DNA from: Argyresthia goedartella
Taxonomy: Eukaryota > Arthropoda > Insecta > Lepidoptera > Argyresthiidae
DNA length: 64,000 nucleotides
Direction: 5' to 3'
Assembly (NCBI GenBank): GCA_949825045.1
Contig: OX463820.1
Span: forward strand, 5,096,501 to 5,160,500
The notes under the pieces are model-generated. The model made no database searches, was not told the DNA's origin, and saw only the letters and a program-made list of their open reading frames with translations. A program made the position numbers and the translations under genes. Below, piece after piece: positions 10,223 to 21,800 of this stretch. Position 1 is the first letter of the stretch; each line of letters begins with the position of its first letter.

Positions 10223-12000
10223 CTTTTTGGAAAGAAAGAACTTAGAGCTAATTTGATTAATTTGAACTACCTACGTACCTATTGTTTATGGTACGGGTTG
10301 TGGCTGTCAAAGTTTGTGCGTATCTTTGCGCACTTATTCTCGGTATTTTCTAAGAGAATTGGAGGCTGGGCCTGGAAGCTTTAAAATAGGCGTGAGAGAG
10401 ACCCGCTTAGGACAAAGAGTCTTTGATTTTATTTTGTTATTGTTCGTCAGCTGCCTTTCGTTAATTGCCTGTTTTCTGCAAGATGGTAAAATGATCCTTT
10501 TATGATGTGCAAGTGTTGGCTTTTACTCGCTATTTCTCAGAATATGCAGTAGGCTTGCATTATTGTTTATTTTATTTTGTAACAGGTCAAAATGGGCTGG
10601 TTGGACCGGATGGTGGCAAATAGTTTAGTTTTGTTTTAGTGCTTGGGTAGGTTCCTGCCTAGTTTTGTATTTTCGTATACCTATCACCTACCTATTTGTA
10701 CGGGACTATGCCTATGGAATAGTTTAGAGTTAGCGTAGTAATTTGGAGCGAGAGCGGTATCTGTTTATGAAATGGTAACCAGCATTACGAAGGATGTTAC
10801 CTGCCAGATATAAAGTTAGTTTTGCTGTTTTATCTGATACAGGGCTATCTTAATCGGAGCAATCTCACCAGGTTGTTGCTCAGCTAGTGATACTCTCTGC
10901 ACTGATATCACCTACTTCAGTTCACTTCATTAGTGCGTAGTAGTGAGGTCCGTGACACGGGTCGAGGTTCAGTCCCTGTGCAAGGCCCTATTGTTTATTG
11001 CTCGTTGGAATTCGTTTTTTCTTAGCTCGTTGTCCAGAGAAGGGGCTTGTTGCACAAAAAAAAAGACGTATTTGCTTCGCCGTTTTGCAGCTGTGTTAGT
11101 TTGAGGAATGTTTTTTTGGCGTAATTTATCTCTTTTGTTTAACTTTTTCTGTCCGGTATTGTTTGGGTTTTAGTGTCCTTATTCACGTGCCTGCAGGAAG
11201 TGCATGAAAGGGCCTGCCTCTTGGCGTGGGATAACACCACGACTCGTTGCGCAACTCTAGTTTCTATTGACTTTGTATTTATGATGATGTCGAATGTCTG
11301 TGATGAAATGAAGTAAGTCTGTTTCCCAGGTTGTTGCTGTTGAGAGAGCTTAATTTTATGGGTTAGATTCACTTAAGAAATACCTTAAATAATGAAGATT
11401 CTACGTCCTATGTAATCGTTTGTGTGTCCGGAGAAAGCAATTCATTGATAAGGTTAGGTTACTGCTGAGGAGATATCCCAGTGTCATGACACACCTAATG
11501 TGCTGGATAGGGTCGGTTAATACTCCAGGATAACGGCGTGTCGTTAGGGAGTACTGTTATGTATTGCGTGAGACGTAAACTCGGGGTCTCTTCTAGTAGA
11601 TTCGTCTGTGGAGATAAATATTGGTTGCATGCGTTAGGACACTGAATAGGAATGGGCTCACCAGGCAATACTCGTTGAGTTGTCTCAGCTATGTGCACCT
11701 ATTGTCGTACACAATATTGTACACGTATTGTCACAGCAGCGTGGCGTAGCCTATTATCTGGTAGGGCGCAGCTCAGAACCTATCTAATTCACATTTTACG
11801 CACTCTACTTTCACACTTGTAGCTATATTAGACACTCTCATATCATCTCGCTGATACAAAATCTCCGAAACGCGAGAAACCAGAGACAGAACAAAGGCGC
11901 GCGCCGGGTTGTAAACTATTGTTTGTTTAAATGCGTTTGCAAGATGTCGGAGGTCTATAGACACGTCCGTTCGGTCCGGCAACACAAACGCCACTCTTTC
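10223..12000 (-). other. long 5' leader of the OTU-LINE
   Basis: 1.78 kb without a long frame; the short frames at 11139-11372, 11495-11698 and 11773-12000 do not resemble an ORF1. The base immediately left of the right target duplication (12000) is the 5' end of the element. This length suggests an internal promoter, but no motif could be identified by eye. Confidence 0.7.
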
Positions 12001-12027
12001 TAAAGGTTCTGCAGCTACAATCAACTT
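12001..12027. repeat. right target-site duplication of the OTU-LINE
   Basis: Identical over 27 bases to 6364-6390; after it the P-like transposase frame resumes. Confidence 0.95.
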
Positions 12028-13174
12028 CATAAAAATTATGAATGACCTATTTGATATCTTAAACACATACAGCTTGGCCGGTAAAGGTTTCAAACATCCG
12101 GCATCCTTAAAAGACAAAAACAGTCTATTTGAGTTTCTTGATTCGACAAAGGATTACTTACTTGGTTTGACGATAAAAGTACGCAGTAAGACCACTCGGA
12201 CCGTTAGTGGAAGAAAAATTATCAAGCTTACCACTACCGAAAAAAAAGTTACCAAAACAAAAGTTTAAACAGGTGTATTGGGATTACTTGTATGTATATA
12301 GAGCCTCGAACATCTTTTCAATGTCCTCGTATTGGAAAGAAAGGCACTGATATATATACTTCCTTACAAATTCAGCCAAGATCATTTGGAAATGTTTTTC
12401 GGGGTGATACGCAACCACGGGCGTTGTAATAACAACCCCAACGCACATCAGTTTAAAGGAATCTATAAGAAAACATTACTGAATTTGGAACTTCGCTCTA
12501 ATTTCACCGGCAATTGCATACCGTTGACTGAAATACCTATACTAAACTGCTCAGTGAAAATTAATGAAAGTACCAGAGGTTTTCGCAACGATACAAGTTG
12601 TTCCAAAATTGATCCCCAAAACGATAATGATGACAATATACATGAAAGCAACTGTGATGCATTTTCTGACATGCTAGATTCAGAATTACATTTACCCGAC
12701 AGAATTGAGCAAATCATAGGCTACGTATCGGGATTCGTAACAAAAAAGTTATAAACAAAAATCGACTGCGAGCATTGTGTGCGAAAACTATTATCAGACA
12801 TGAAATTGTATTTCCATCAATTAATTTGTCTAAAGGACTTTGGTGGTTTAGCATATCCGTCTGTCGGTTTGTATAAGATCTGCTTGAAATCTGAATCTAT
12901 TCTCCGCAATATAATTAAAACAAATGATGGCAAATCACTGACAAAGAAGCAAAATCTCGAGTTTATTGCAAGCAAATGCTTTGCATATGTTTCAGCTTTT
13001 AAAGATGTGACTGCTGCTTTTGATGATGCTTTTTGCATACACAGGATTCTCTTGATCAAAAGAATCGTACATCAGTTTTTGGTTATTCGATTGCATTACA
13101 TAGCAAAAAAAGACTCCTTGATCATATCAAAGCGCCAAAAACTAAACAAAATAATTATATTTAGGGGCACATGA
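12028..13174 (+). pseudogene. P-element/THAP9-like transposase, C-terminal half
   Basis: Continues the frame broken by the LINE: FIKIMNDLFDILNTYS, then FSQDHLEMFFGVIR with the acidic residue of the C-terminal catalytic part, CNNNPNAHQFKGIYKKTLL and IIGYVSGFVTKKL, and later the LKDFGGLAYPS segment. In-frame stops at 12266-12268, near 12290 and at about 12752-12754 leave the frame otherwise aligned, so decay is by point mutation. It ends near 13174. Confidence 0.82.
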
Positions 13175-14930
13175 AGAATTTCTTGATGTTTAAACGAAAT
13201 ATCTTATAAATGATATACCTTTAATGAGTTCACCTGCTGCTGTTCCTCCGTAATAACATATTTATAAATATTTGGATTCTTTGATAATGTTTCTTTTCCG
13301 AATTTGCTGGCAAACATTGTTTAGTATTTATTTTTCAACTTGACTTACTTGAACTTGAAAATTGTGTGTAAACTGTGAAAAATAAAAATATTTTACTTAT
13401 CCATTGGTCTGTCACGTAATCAAATATGATCGCGTAAAAAAGGGCCTGTCTGTCACGTCATCAAATATGACCGCGGTCTGAAGTAGGCATATTTTGATCG
13501 AAAGGAAGAATGAAACATAGGACTATCCCTTTCTAACTTGCTTCAAAATATAGCCGAAAGAACAAGGATGGCATACTATCCATTGATTAGCCTCTAAAGC
13601 CAGCCATCGGCAGTTAGTGAGGCAATCAAGTGAGGCGCTCGCCAGTGGCAAAGTATCTCTTGATCGTGTGCCTGCGTCGACATGATTTTGTAAAGCTTGT
13701 GGTGTAAAAAAATTGTACGAGGAGACATGTTATTTTTATTGAATTCCTTGGAATAATGTGAATATGTGAATAAAACACTAACATTTAGAAATAATGATTT
13801 ATTTTTTATTTATTTCGACCTTTGTACAATAAATTGGGAAAAAATTAACTGACCCCTGATTTCAAATTAGAATTTAGAATATATTTATTGCTAAGCTAAA
13901 CTGGACTAAACTATTTTATTGGTTTAGCTTATTTAATATTCTTTCCAACCACGTAACATTCAGATATAGGTCCCATAGAAAAAAGAGAGTTATCGTCATT
14001 TTTTATGAAACGGGCCGCAGCGCGCCATGCTCCCCGCAGACCCCAGACATGGCAGCTAGTATGCGCTCCAATGGTTAAATGAGTACACTTTTTTCCTAAT
14101 TTTTATTCGTTTTAATGGAACCAAAAAATCTCGTCTAGCCTTTTAGTGAAAGCCCAATGCATGATAGTATTTTAGCTCTCTAACCGTTTCGGAGATACCT
14201 AATAATTGAATAGAATTCACGTTTTTTTTATCTTTGGAAAATAGTGATTTAGAATTTATTTGAAAACAATATTTTCAGCTTAGCGAAGTCGTTCTGTAGA
14301 ACTATTTTACACAAGTATAATTTTGCTGGTTCATTATCGCATGAAGCCAACCAACGATGACGCGCCGATTATTAATTTTCCTTGGCAGTGAGTGAAGCAC
14401 TGCGTATCTGTCACTGTATTTCAGCCTGTCACGGCTGGCCTAGTTTACGATTTGTGATAATTTCATTGGTTAAATTTTACTTGTAAGTCAAGTGAAGGTC
14501 CGTGCTCTTTTTTGTACCATTTTAGACTGACAATATGTTCGAAGGGCGTTTTCTATGGTATAATCGTTCACTGGGTACATTACACTGAACTGAATGCTAA
14601 ACAAAATGTACTCGATACCTGAGTAACTCGATACTTCGGATGCGTGTACGATACCAGCATCGATTACTTTTGTTGCGATACTACTTAGAGTATAGAATCG
14701 ATACTTTTGTTTCGATCTCTATCCCTTGTTATGTTACGTTCAATTATGGAACGGTCACGTGTTTTTTTTAAATCTTTTATTTCCTATGAAATAGCCGTTT
14801 TTCGGTGAAAATAAAAAAAATGTCCAAAACGGGCTAAAAACATCTAAAATATTTGAGGTTTTTTGTGAAATATTAATGTTTATGTAGAAAAAATAATTTT
14901 AGCAACGTCACAAAACATTCACTTATTTTT
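13175..14930. other. intergenic, no gene seen
   Basis: AT-rich sequence between the P-like element and the p24 gene. It holds the possible transposon end at 13409-13480 and a GC-rich patch near 14010-14050. No open frame, tRNA or clear promoter motif is seen. The p24 promoter should lie in the right part of this stretch. Confidence 0.6.
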
Positions 14931-15008
14931 TTTTTGACAGATGCTACAGCTATCTCTTTCCCGCAATTTGTCATTGTCATTCACAGAGTACCTTGTTGTC
15001 ATTCGAAA

Positions 15009-15221
15009 ATGGCTCAAAAGACGTGGCATATGTTTGTCGTGATAACACTAATATTTACGATTTTATCACTCGTCGGAGATGTATTTACTTCGTCAGCGGC
15101 ACCCTGGTACGAGAACCTGCCGGCGGTCACTATGGACTACAAAGTGCACATCGACGCGGGCAAAGAAGACTGTTACTACCAATACGTTCAACCAGGCGCA
15201 ACGTTCTACGCAAGTTATCAG
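15009..15221 (+). CDS. loj: loj-like exon 1
   Basis: Start codon, signal peptide and first half of the GOLD domain, ending ATFYASYQ at a CAG|GTACTT donor, phase 0. Confidence 0.92.
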
Positions 15222-16803
15222 GTACTTAGCTTGGAATTACTCTCCGATATCTATGGAAAAGTTCCTCCTTAACTTCTTCTTTCATTTCTGTTCATTTAAA
15301 GTCACACACACATAAGTTTTCATACAGAAGAATAGCCTACACCTTACTATTTTGCAGGTTTTGAAAGGCGGTGATGGTATGTGTGGGTTTGCCGTAAGAC
15401 ATCCCAATGGTAAGATCGTGCATCCTTACGAGTGGCGTCAGAGTGCTGAGTATGCCGACCAGTCCTCCAGCGGCGGCTACTATGCCGTCTGCATCGACAA
15501 CCAGTTCTCCAGGTTCGCCGGGAAGCTAGTCAACTTGTACCTGTCCGTGATCAGATACGACATGTGGGAGAAGTACGCTAAGGAGGTCGAGGAGCTCGAC
15601 ATGAACATCAAGAACTTTACTGTGAGTTTAACCAGCTATGATTTATCTATCAGCTATAATGACAATTTTAATTCATCATTACTCACCATTCTCCAGAAGA
15701 ATCTTCTAAATAGATCATCAGACATGATAAGCTTGCTTTGTTTTTATAGAGCATCTTCTTTGGAGACGGATTCATGCCATCCAATTCTATATCTCTTCTA
15801 AAAAGATCTTGTTTGTTTCAGAATTCTATTCAGTTTGTGGAGCGCAACATAAATGATATTCTCCAATATCAGTATCACTCAAGAGCAAGAGAGTCACGAG
15901 ACTACAATCTGTTGCAAGACAATAATGTCTATGTGATGAGGTGAGTTGCTTATTATTAACATACATTTACTATCTATAAAGTTCTCGTCTGTCTGTGGAC
16001 CTAACTGGCTCCAGGGTTGAATGGGTCTCCACAGATGAAAGGTTAAATGAGTTAGCAGCAGTTGGATTTCCTATTATTCTGCCTTGGCTACCTGCTTACC
16101 TAAGAAATGCATGAGCATACCTGTGTATTATGTAAAGCAGGTTTTTATTCAATGTCTGATGGACAGATTCTGAACACTGGGCCAAAACTGCTTATGCCAT
16201 TATACCAAATTCCATGGTAAAAAATTTCAAAACCTATAATGAGAAATTTTTATGTCCAAATGAAAGTGGGACTTGAGATGTTAAAATACTAAGCCCTTCT
16301 TAAATACCATATCAAATTAGACTTTGTGATTGTCAATTGGACCTTGACCTGTGGAATATTTGATATTTATTTTTGTATAAGTACATAGCAAATATATTAA
16401 ATCACATTGTCAAAATATCAAAGGAATCTCCATATAAGCAAAAGAACTTTGCTTAAAAGAAGGATGCTTTACGAATCTAAACAGTTGAAGTTGTAAGCTA
16501 TATTCTTGGTTGTTTAAATCTTTAAAATACTACCTACTTAACTACATTGTTAATAAAAATACACTAATTACTTCTGTTCCTATCAGTCAAGCATTCAGAT
16601 CGTGCAAATTCATGACAGCAAACTGCCTATTTTTAATTAGGGCTGTTAATTTTATTATCACAAGTAGTTTGATTATCTTGTTTTTGTATTCCAGGTGGTC
16701 ACTGATCCAGATCCTGGCGGTAGCAGCAACAGGCAGCCTCCAAGTGTTCTTTGTCAGGAAACTCTTCGAAGTCAAGGAGAATTCCTCAAAATCGAGAATT
16801 TGA
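15009..16803 (+). CDS. loj: p24 family cargo receptor (logjam/TMED6-like), four exons
   Basis: Joining 15009-15221, 15358-15621, 15822-15940 and 16695-16803 gives 234 residues with GT-AG introns and matching phases. Residues 1-30 are a signal peptide. The GOLD domain spans about 43-130, with Cys55 (GKEDCYYQYV) and Cys116 (YYAVCIDNQFSRFAGK) as the likely disulphide pair. A coiled coil follows (about 140-195), then a membrane segment at 200-218 and a 16-residue cytosolic tail starting VRKLFEVK, with FF at its border but no classical KKXX end. p24 proteins cycle between ER and Golgi and sort cargo in COPI/COPII vesicles. The ATG at 15009 has an AAAATGG context and precedes the signal peptide; an upstream in-frame stretch lacks an ATG. 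The logjam assignment rests on the APWYENLPAV-MDYKVHIDAGKEDC region by eye. Confidence 0.93.
15358..15621 (+). CDS. loj: loj-like exon 2
   Basis: Begins after TTTTGCAG with VLKGGDGMCGFAV and ends IKNFT at ACT|GTGAGT, phase 0. It holds the second half of the GOLD domain and the start of the coiled coil. Confidence 0.93.
15822..15940 (+). CDS. loj: loj-like exon 3
   Basis: Begins after TTTGTTTCAG with NSIQFVERNIND and ends mid-codon (AG|GTGAGT). It encodes the coiled coil. Confidence 0.92.
16695..16803 (+). CDS. loj: loj-like exon 4
   Basis: Begins after ATTCCAG and completes the split Arg codon. It encodes the transmembrane helix WSLIQILAVAATGSLQVFF and the tail ending NSSKSRI, then TGA. Confidence 0.93.
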
Positions 16804-17356
16804 TGGTGCCTCAATTCATTCCAGTAACTCTTGACTGAACTATGATTTTTCCATTACTTTTCTTTTCGCTACTAAGTTCAACTATGTCTCTCTGCTCGGC
16901 CTCAGTATATTTAAGTCTAATAACGCAGATCTCTCTTGTAATCTCTGTGCATATTTGCACGAAGTGTATTCTTATTCTTTTTCATAGAAATCATCATCAC
17001 CATCATAGTATTTTAGAAGTTTTTTTAACTTTTGAGATTTATTCCATAAGTGACTCAAATATTTTAAGTATTAATTTATACTTTTATAGGTTATAAATCA
17101 AAATACAATGAAGAGATTCCTACTGACATTCCCTGAATATATTCTTACACTTGTTACATCACAGTCAGCAATATTTTGTAGAGTATGACACCTATGATCT
17201 GATGAATGAAGATTCTATTTTATTTATTTGCATTTGAAACATGTAGATATTGTTGTTAATGATGTTTTGCTGATCGTGTTGTTAAAATTCTTATGAAATG
17301 TTTATAGAATTAAGAGATGTTTTTTAATATAACTGACATGTGCGAAAATATATGCT

Positions 17357-17362
17357 AATAAA
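17357..17362 (+). terminator. likely poly(A) signal of the p24 gene
   Basis: AATAAA about 550 bases after the stop, with a second AAATAAAA near 17413; cleavage is expected 15-30 bases downstream. Confidence 0.55.
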
Positions 17363-17445
17363 AATGTGTAATATCTCATGTACTTAAACAGCGTAGTTTT
17401 ATTCTAAAGTAGTAAATAAAAATGTATCATATGTTCAGTACATCA

Positions 17446-17451
17446 TTTATT
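17446..17451 (-). terminator. likely poly(A) signal of the ephexin-like gene
   Basis: TTTATT on the plus strand is AATAAA on the minus strand, about 1.2 kb after the ephexin stop codon. It faces the p24 poly(A) signals, so the two 3' ends abut or overlap. Confidence 0.5.
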
Positions 17452-18654
17452 CTCAAGGATCAATACATTGAGTATATTCATCTATTTATATTTAAAATCT
17501 TTTAAATAGGTTATACACTAGTGCGGTGACCGAACGTGACACACAGGAATGTAAATTATTATATTGAATACTGAAATATGAATTTCGGTTCGTTATAAAC
17601 AAAATCTTGTCTGCAATTTCTACAAGCTGACCGCCCTATTATGACTAGTTTTTGAAATAGCGGGCAAGCAAATTTTAAAACATAATAGGATATTCTCAAC
17701 ATGTGATTACAAAATAAACTTAAAACTAATCAGTAAGTTTTAGACCAACATCATTTATGTACAAAAACTGCTGTGAATCTCATACGTAACTGTACATTTC
17801 ACATGTAATACAAATATTAACTTAGTACATTAAATTACTCTTTGAGAGCAACACTATATTTCAATCTACACTTAATACACCATATTGATAAATAAGCACC
17901 AATATCAAAATCGCAGATGCTGAGCGATACAGATCAAACTATGTAATACAATAGTTTAGTGTATAATTTACAAATTCGAACTAATGTCGAGTGCACAAAA
18001 CGTTAATACTATTTAAGGCAGTGTCTGGACGGACAAACGAGTTAGTATATTCCCATGCATTAAATTCAAGCTTGTGATTTAACCATATACAAGCACCAAT
18101 TTTGTGAATACATTTTCTTTTTCTCCGAGTAGATTTGTTAGTTGAAACTTAAATATCTACATGTTTATGTCTATAAAAGATAGTGCAGGCACAATTCCCA
18201 CTCTCTCAGATTTCATTACAGCAAATGTTTCTCCTTAGTGCTTGTTGTTATCAATATTCCGCATGACGATGCTTGGAACGCATCGATCTGTAGATCTAGT
18301 AAGCTACAAAGAGCGTAGAACCACAAGGTTAGTGGGCAGCTTCTCAGTGTTCCTCCGAAGCCGCTTCTTCATTGTCGTGTGCGTCGCTGCCGCGCCGTGA
18401 CATATGTCGATTCTTCGATACCGCCATATTTTTCAAATAAAGAACGTCCTCAGCATCATATGATTGTTCCACAATCCTCATCAGTCTCCGGTCACGCGGG
18501 CCGTTGCTCCTGCCCCAGGCAAGCCCCCGACAGCGCTAGCGACCGGTACCGCTGCAGCAGGTCACGTCGGCCGCTTCTCGATATTACTTCAATGGAGTCA
18601 CAATTTTGAAAATAGAACGTCCTCAATAGTTCCACAGTCCTCCTTGGTCATTGA
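17452..18654 (-). other. 3' untranslated region of Exn (inferred)
   Basis: From the Exn stop to the minus-strand AATAAA. AT-rich and without an ORF, except for a degenerate copy of the last exon at 18440-18575. Confidence 0.5.
18440..18575 (-). repeat. degenerate copy of the Exn last-exon end
   Basis: The order of motifs matches 18610-18735: AACGTCCTCA, a CAC-GGGCCGTT block, GCCCCGACAGCG and GGTACCGCTGC. Read on the minus strand it would give QRYRSLALSGACLGQEQRPA, parallel to the true C-terminus. It lies in the inferred 3' UTR. Confidence 0.75.
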
Positions 18655-18821
18655 TCACGTGGGCCGTTTCTTCTGTCCCAGATAGGTCCCCGACAGCGCC
18701 AGCAGACGGTACCGCTGCCTCAGGTTGCGCGCGCGCACATGAGGCGAGGCGACCTCGACAGTGTAGGCGCCGGGGAACCAGCCCGTCTCGCCGTCGCGGA
18801 TGCGCTCGCCGTAGTACCAGC
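18655..18821 (-). CDS. Exn: Exn last exon, SH3 second half and C-terminus
   Basis: CCCGCAG|GCTGG to the TGA at 18655-18657. Encodes GWYYGERIRDGETGWFPGAY, then ARNLRQRYRLLALSGTY and a basic end GQKKRPT. Confidence 0.95.
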
Positions 18822-21800
18822 CTGCGGGAGAGACGATACGATAAATACATACCACGTGCCGCTAAAATATATTACCGAGCAACTGTCACGTATTGTAAAA
18901 TATGGCTGAAACTGTTTCTATTGTTAGTTACGACGCGCACAGTGCTGCCACCTAACTAACGTGTCATAAAACATGATGCTTGGAGTTTTTAATCGAGCGC
19001 GTATGTATGTTGACTAATATCGGCACGAGATTATCTCTTCTTTTGTGACGTATTCTATAGACTCACTGTTAATAATAAATAATTAAATTAAATTAATTTG
19101 TTATTCACATTTTCCTAGTGACGTTCACAATATCCTCAGCAGCAGTTCGTCCGGCCGGCTGCGCGGGCGCATACGCGTACAAGTATGTACACGACAGTTC
19201 CAACTTCGCCTCTCCTGCCTAACTTTTCTAAAAACTTCACGTGGACCTATAGCGACAAGGGATTCTCTCGACTTTTGATGACGTATCGGTCTCCGCCTCA
19301 GACTTCCGTTATTATGTTTGTACGATGTATTGAGAGCTCAATGGGCAAGAAAACTGTCTAAGAAGTTTCACATAAGGGGCGCTAAGTGTTTGTAACAAAC
19401 ACAAAGTAAGCAAGCTAAGAGTTTCGTTCATCTGGGATTACAAATGAATCACAGAGTAAGTAAGTAATAGGCAAGTTTACGCAGTTTCGAATTATAGAAA
19501 TAAATTGTCAATAACCATAGAACTTTGCTGTTGACAACAATGTTTGACATGTTGCGATCACACAGTGCCTTCCACCAAAGGTTTTGCGTGGAAGCATATG
19601 TCCAACGATGGACTGAAACACGCTGAAAAAGAAGAAGATACGTACCCTCGCTAGTCTTCCTAGTGACGTTGACAATATCTCCCTCGGTCAGCGGCAGCTC
19701 GTCGGGCTGCGCGGGCGCATACGCGTAGAGCGCCGCCACCTGCGGACAGTCCCAGCCTGCATACACCGCCTCCCCCGCCGAGCCCGCGGCGGGCGGCAGC
19801 AGCGCCTCCTGCCAGCGCGCCGCGTCCGTCGACGACGGGCACGACATCAGCTGGGTGGATGGGAGGGACACTGTTGTAGTACAAACTGAGGCGCGATACA
19901 AGACTACCACACAACAGACATGACGGAGACGCGACACGAAAACAGACGAATACAGAGGACAGGTTCCCACTTAACATAGCGGTGTATTTAATTTGTGTTT
20001 ATTATAGGAAGGAACATCATAACAAGTTAAAAGCAATGTACAAATATGTAAATCATTTAGTATTGATTAAAGATACAGATACGCGAAAAAAAAATGTTTA
20101 TCGATTGATCTATGTAATTTTTTATTAAGGTGAATAAAATAAAGATGAATTAATAATATTTGGAATTGATTACTGAAATAAATAAAACATAAAAAACAAA
20201 TAAAACTATTTAAAACATTTTGAAGTGTTTCTCAAGCAGGAATAAATACCAGAGTGAAAAAGTGTTCGAGATCAATTAAAATTAACCTTATGTGCTTGTA
20301 CATAAGAGTCACTGAAAGCAGGCACGGGACACTCCGCAAATTACCTACAACGCTACAAGTATATAGGCCTCGCCGAGTGCCCACCGTGACGTGATCGTTG
20401 ACTTCAGGTGGCTGTAGAGCCATAAATGCGTGTTTTTCGTCACAGGTGATAAATAGAAAATTATTATATATAAATTTAATAATTAAAATGAGCTAACTCT
20501 TTATTAATCTGTGCGACGGCTCAGAGAATGAAATGGAGATTGATTGTACTCCACCAGATTTAAGATCAGAAGCCAAATTGGTAATGGAATATTAATTAAA
20601 TTAAATGTGTAATATAAAAAGTAAGTTTTATTTCCCTGCATTCTTCGTATGTCAGGTTCGTAACAACCACTAGTGCATAATAAGCTCCATTATGAACCTA
20701 AAAACGTCGGCATAAAGAGTCACTTTACGAGCGAGTGTGTTGAAAAACATGTTTATATTGACAATGGACCTACTTACGGTCAAACAGTAAATGTATCACT
20801 GTAGCAATACGTAGATACTTTTGTGTATTACCCTAAATATCATAGTTTTGATTACTTCCCTAACCTGGCAGTGTATATTCTGAGGTACAGTCATTTTCTA
20901 GATGATTGGGTACGCACCCGGATGTGTTCATTTAAAGATACAAGCTCTCATAGTTCTCATCGTTCAAAAACGAAAATCATCATATTTTTTATATTATTTT
21001 TCTCCCTTCCCTTCGACCGCCTAAAATATATTTTTAAGCCAAAAATACAGAAATCAGAAAGTATAGGATTAAAAAACATTTCATCTCGCTCACACACCCG
21101 TAACCATCTCATTCGTAGATGCTCACCATCTCGACAGTCCTTCCCGCGTGGTTCTCCAGTAGAGTTATGAGCAGCGCGTGCTTCGCCTGCGCAGCGCCGC
21201 CGTCACTGTCGCACACCTCCAGCAGAGAGCGCGGACAGTGCTCGACGGCTATGTACGTGTCGTCACTGTGGAGGGACATAACTGATAGTAAATGTCCTCA
21301 CACAGATACGGTCACCTAAGAAAAGCCATAGACGGCTAGGCGAAGCCAATGTATTTGAAAGTTATGAAAATAATGTAGTTAGCTTTTAGTGACAGCTTTA
21401 TAATCAATGTGTCTGACTCATACATTGAAAGTGATTGTGTGAGTTACACATCTATTATTTTATGGGTCTACTCTACAAAATGTGACTTGTTGTACAATTA
21501 TTTTTCTACTGTAAGGTAAGTAGTATTGAGGTTGACGGGCAGGCAAGCAAGGAGGACAGTAAATCGAAGAATACATCTACTTGGGCCCGTTAGTATCCTT
21601 CGAAAACAGGCAGGATAAGGAAATCGATAGATGCATATCGAACGCCTGGAAGAGCTACTGGTCCATGAAAGAGCTGATGAAGGGAAACCTGCCATTGTCA
21701 CTGAAGCGAAAACTCGTCGACGGAACGGTGCTCAAACTTGGTCGCTGACGGAGATCCAGAAGTCCAAACTCAAGGTTTGCCAAAGAGCGAGGAGCGAAGT

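Larger units (their letters stand above)
6391..12000 (-). mobile_element. complete LINE with OTU protease-endonuclease-RT polyprotein
   Basis: A 5610 bp non-LTR retrotransposon on the minus strand, bounded by a perfect 27 bp duplication. In sense order: about 1.78 kb 5' leader (12000-10223), one ORF (10222-6641), a 250 bp 3' leader, and a short (ATTC)n tail at 6391-6410 in place of poly(A). The intact ORF and perfect flanks mark a recent, probably full-length insertion. The single ORF, short 3' region, microsatellite tail and GRPIYTWKDSLKHDI-type C-terminus resemble RTE/Proto2-group LINEs; no ORF1 is seen. The clade is inferred, not tested. Confidence 0.92.
4268..13380 (+). mobile_element. 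P-element/THAP9-type DNA transposon, decayed and split
   Basis: The coding pieces at 4848-6390 and 12001-13174 together resemble the P-element transposase (THAP9 family). A LINE separates them at 6391-12000. No N-terminal THAP zinc finger is recognisable upstream, so the element is either 5'-incomplete or badly diverged there. The right end is uncertain. At about 13409-13480 a direct repeat of a TCTGTCACGT-ATCAAATATGA block may belong to the terminus. No 8 bp target duplication could be identified. In-frame stops show it is inactive. Confidence 0.75.

Noticed and set aside
11773..12117. 114-codon minus-strand frame
   Set aside because: Starts in the P-like transposon and crosses the LINE border; an accidental chimera.
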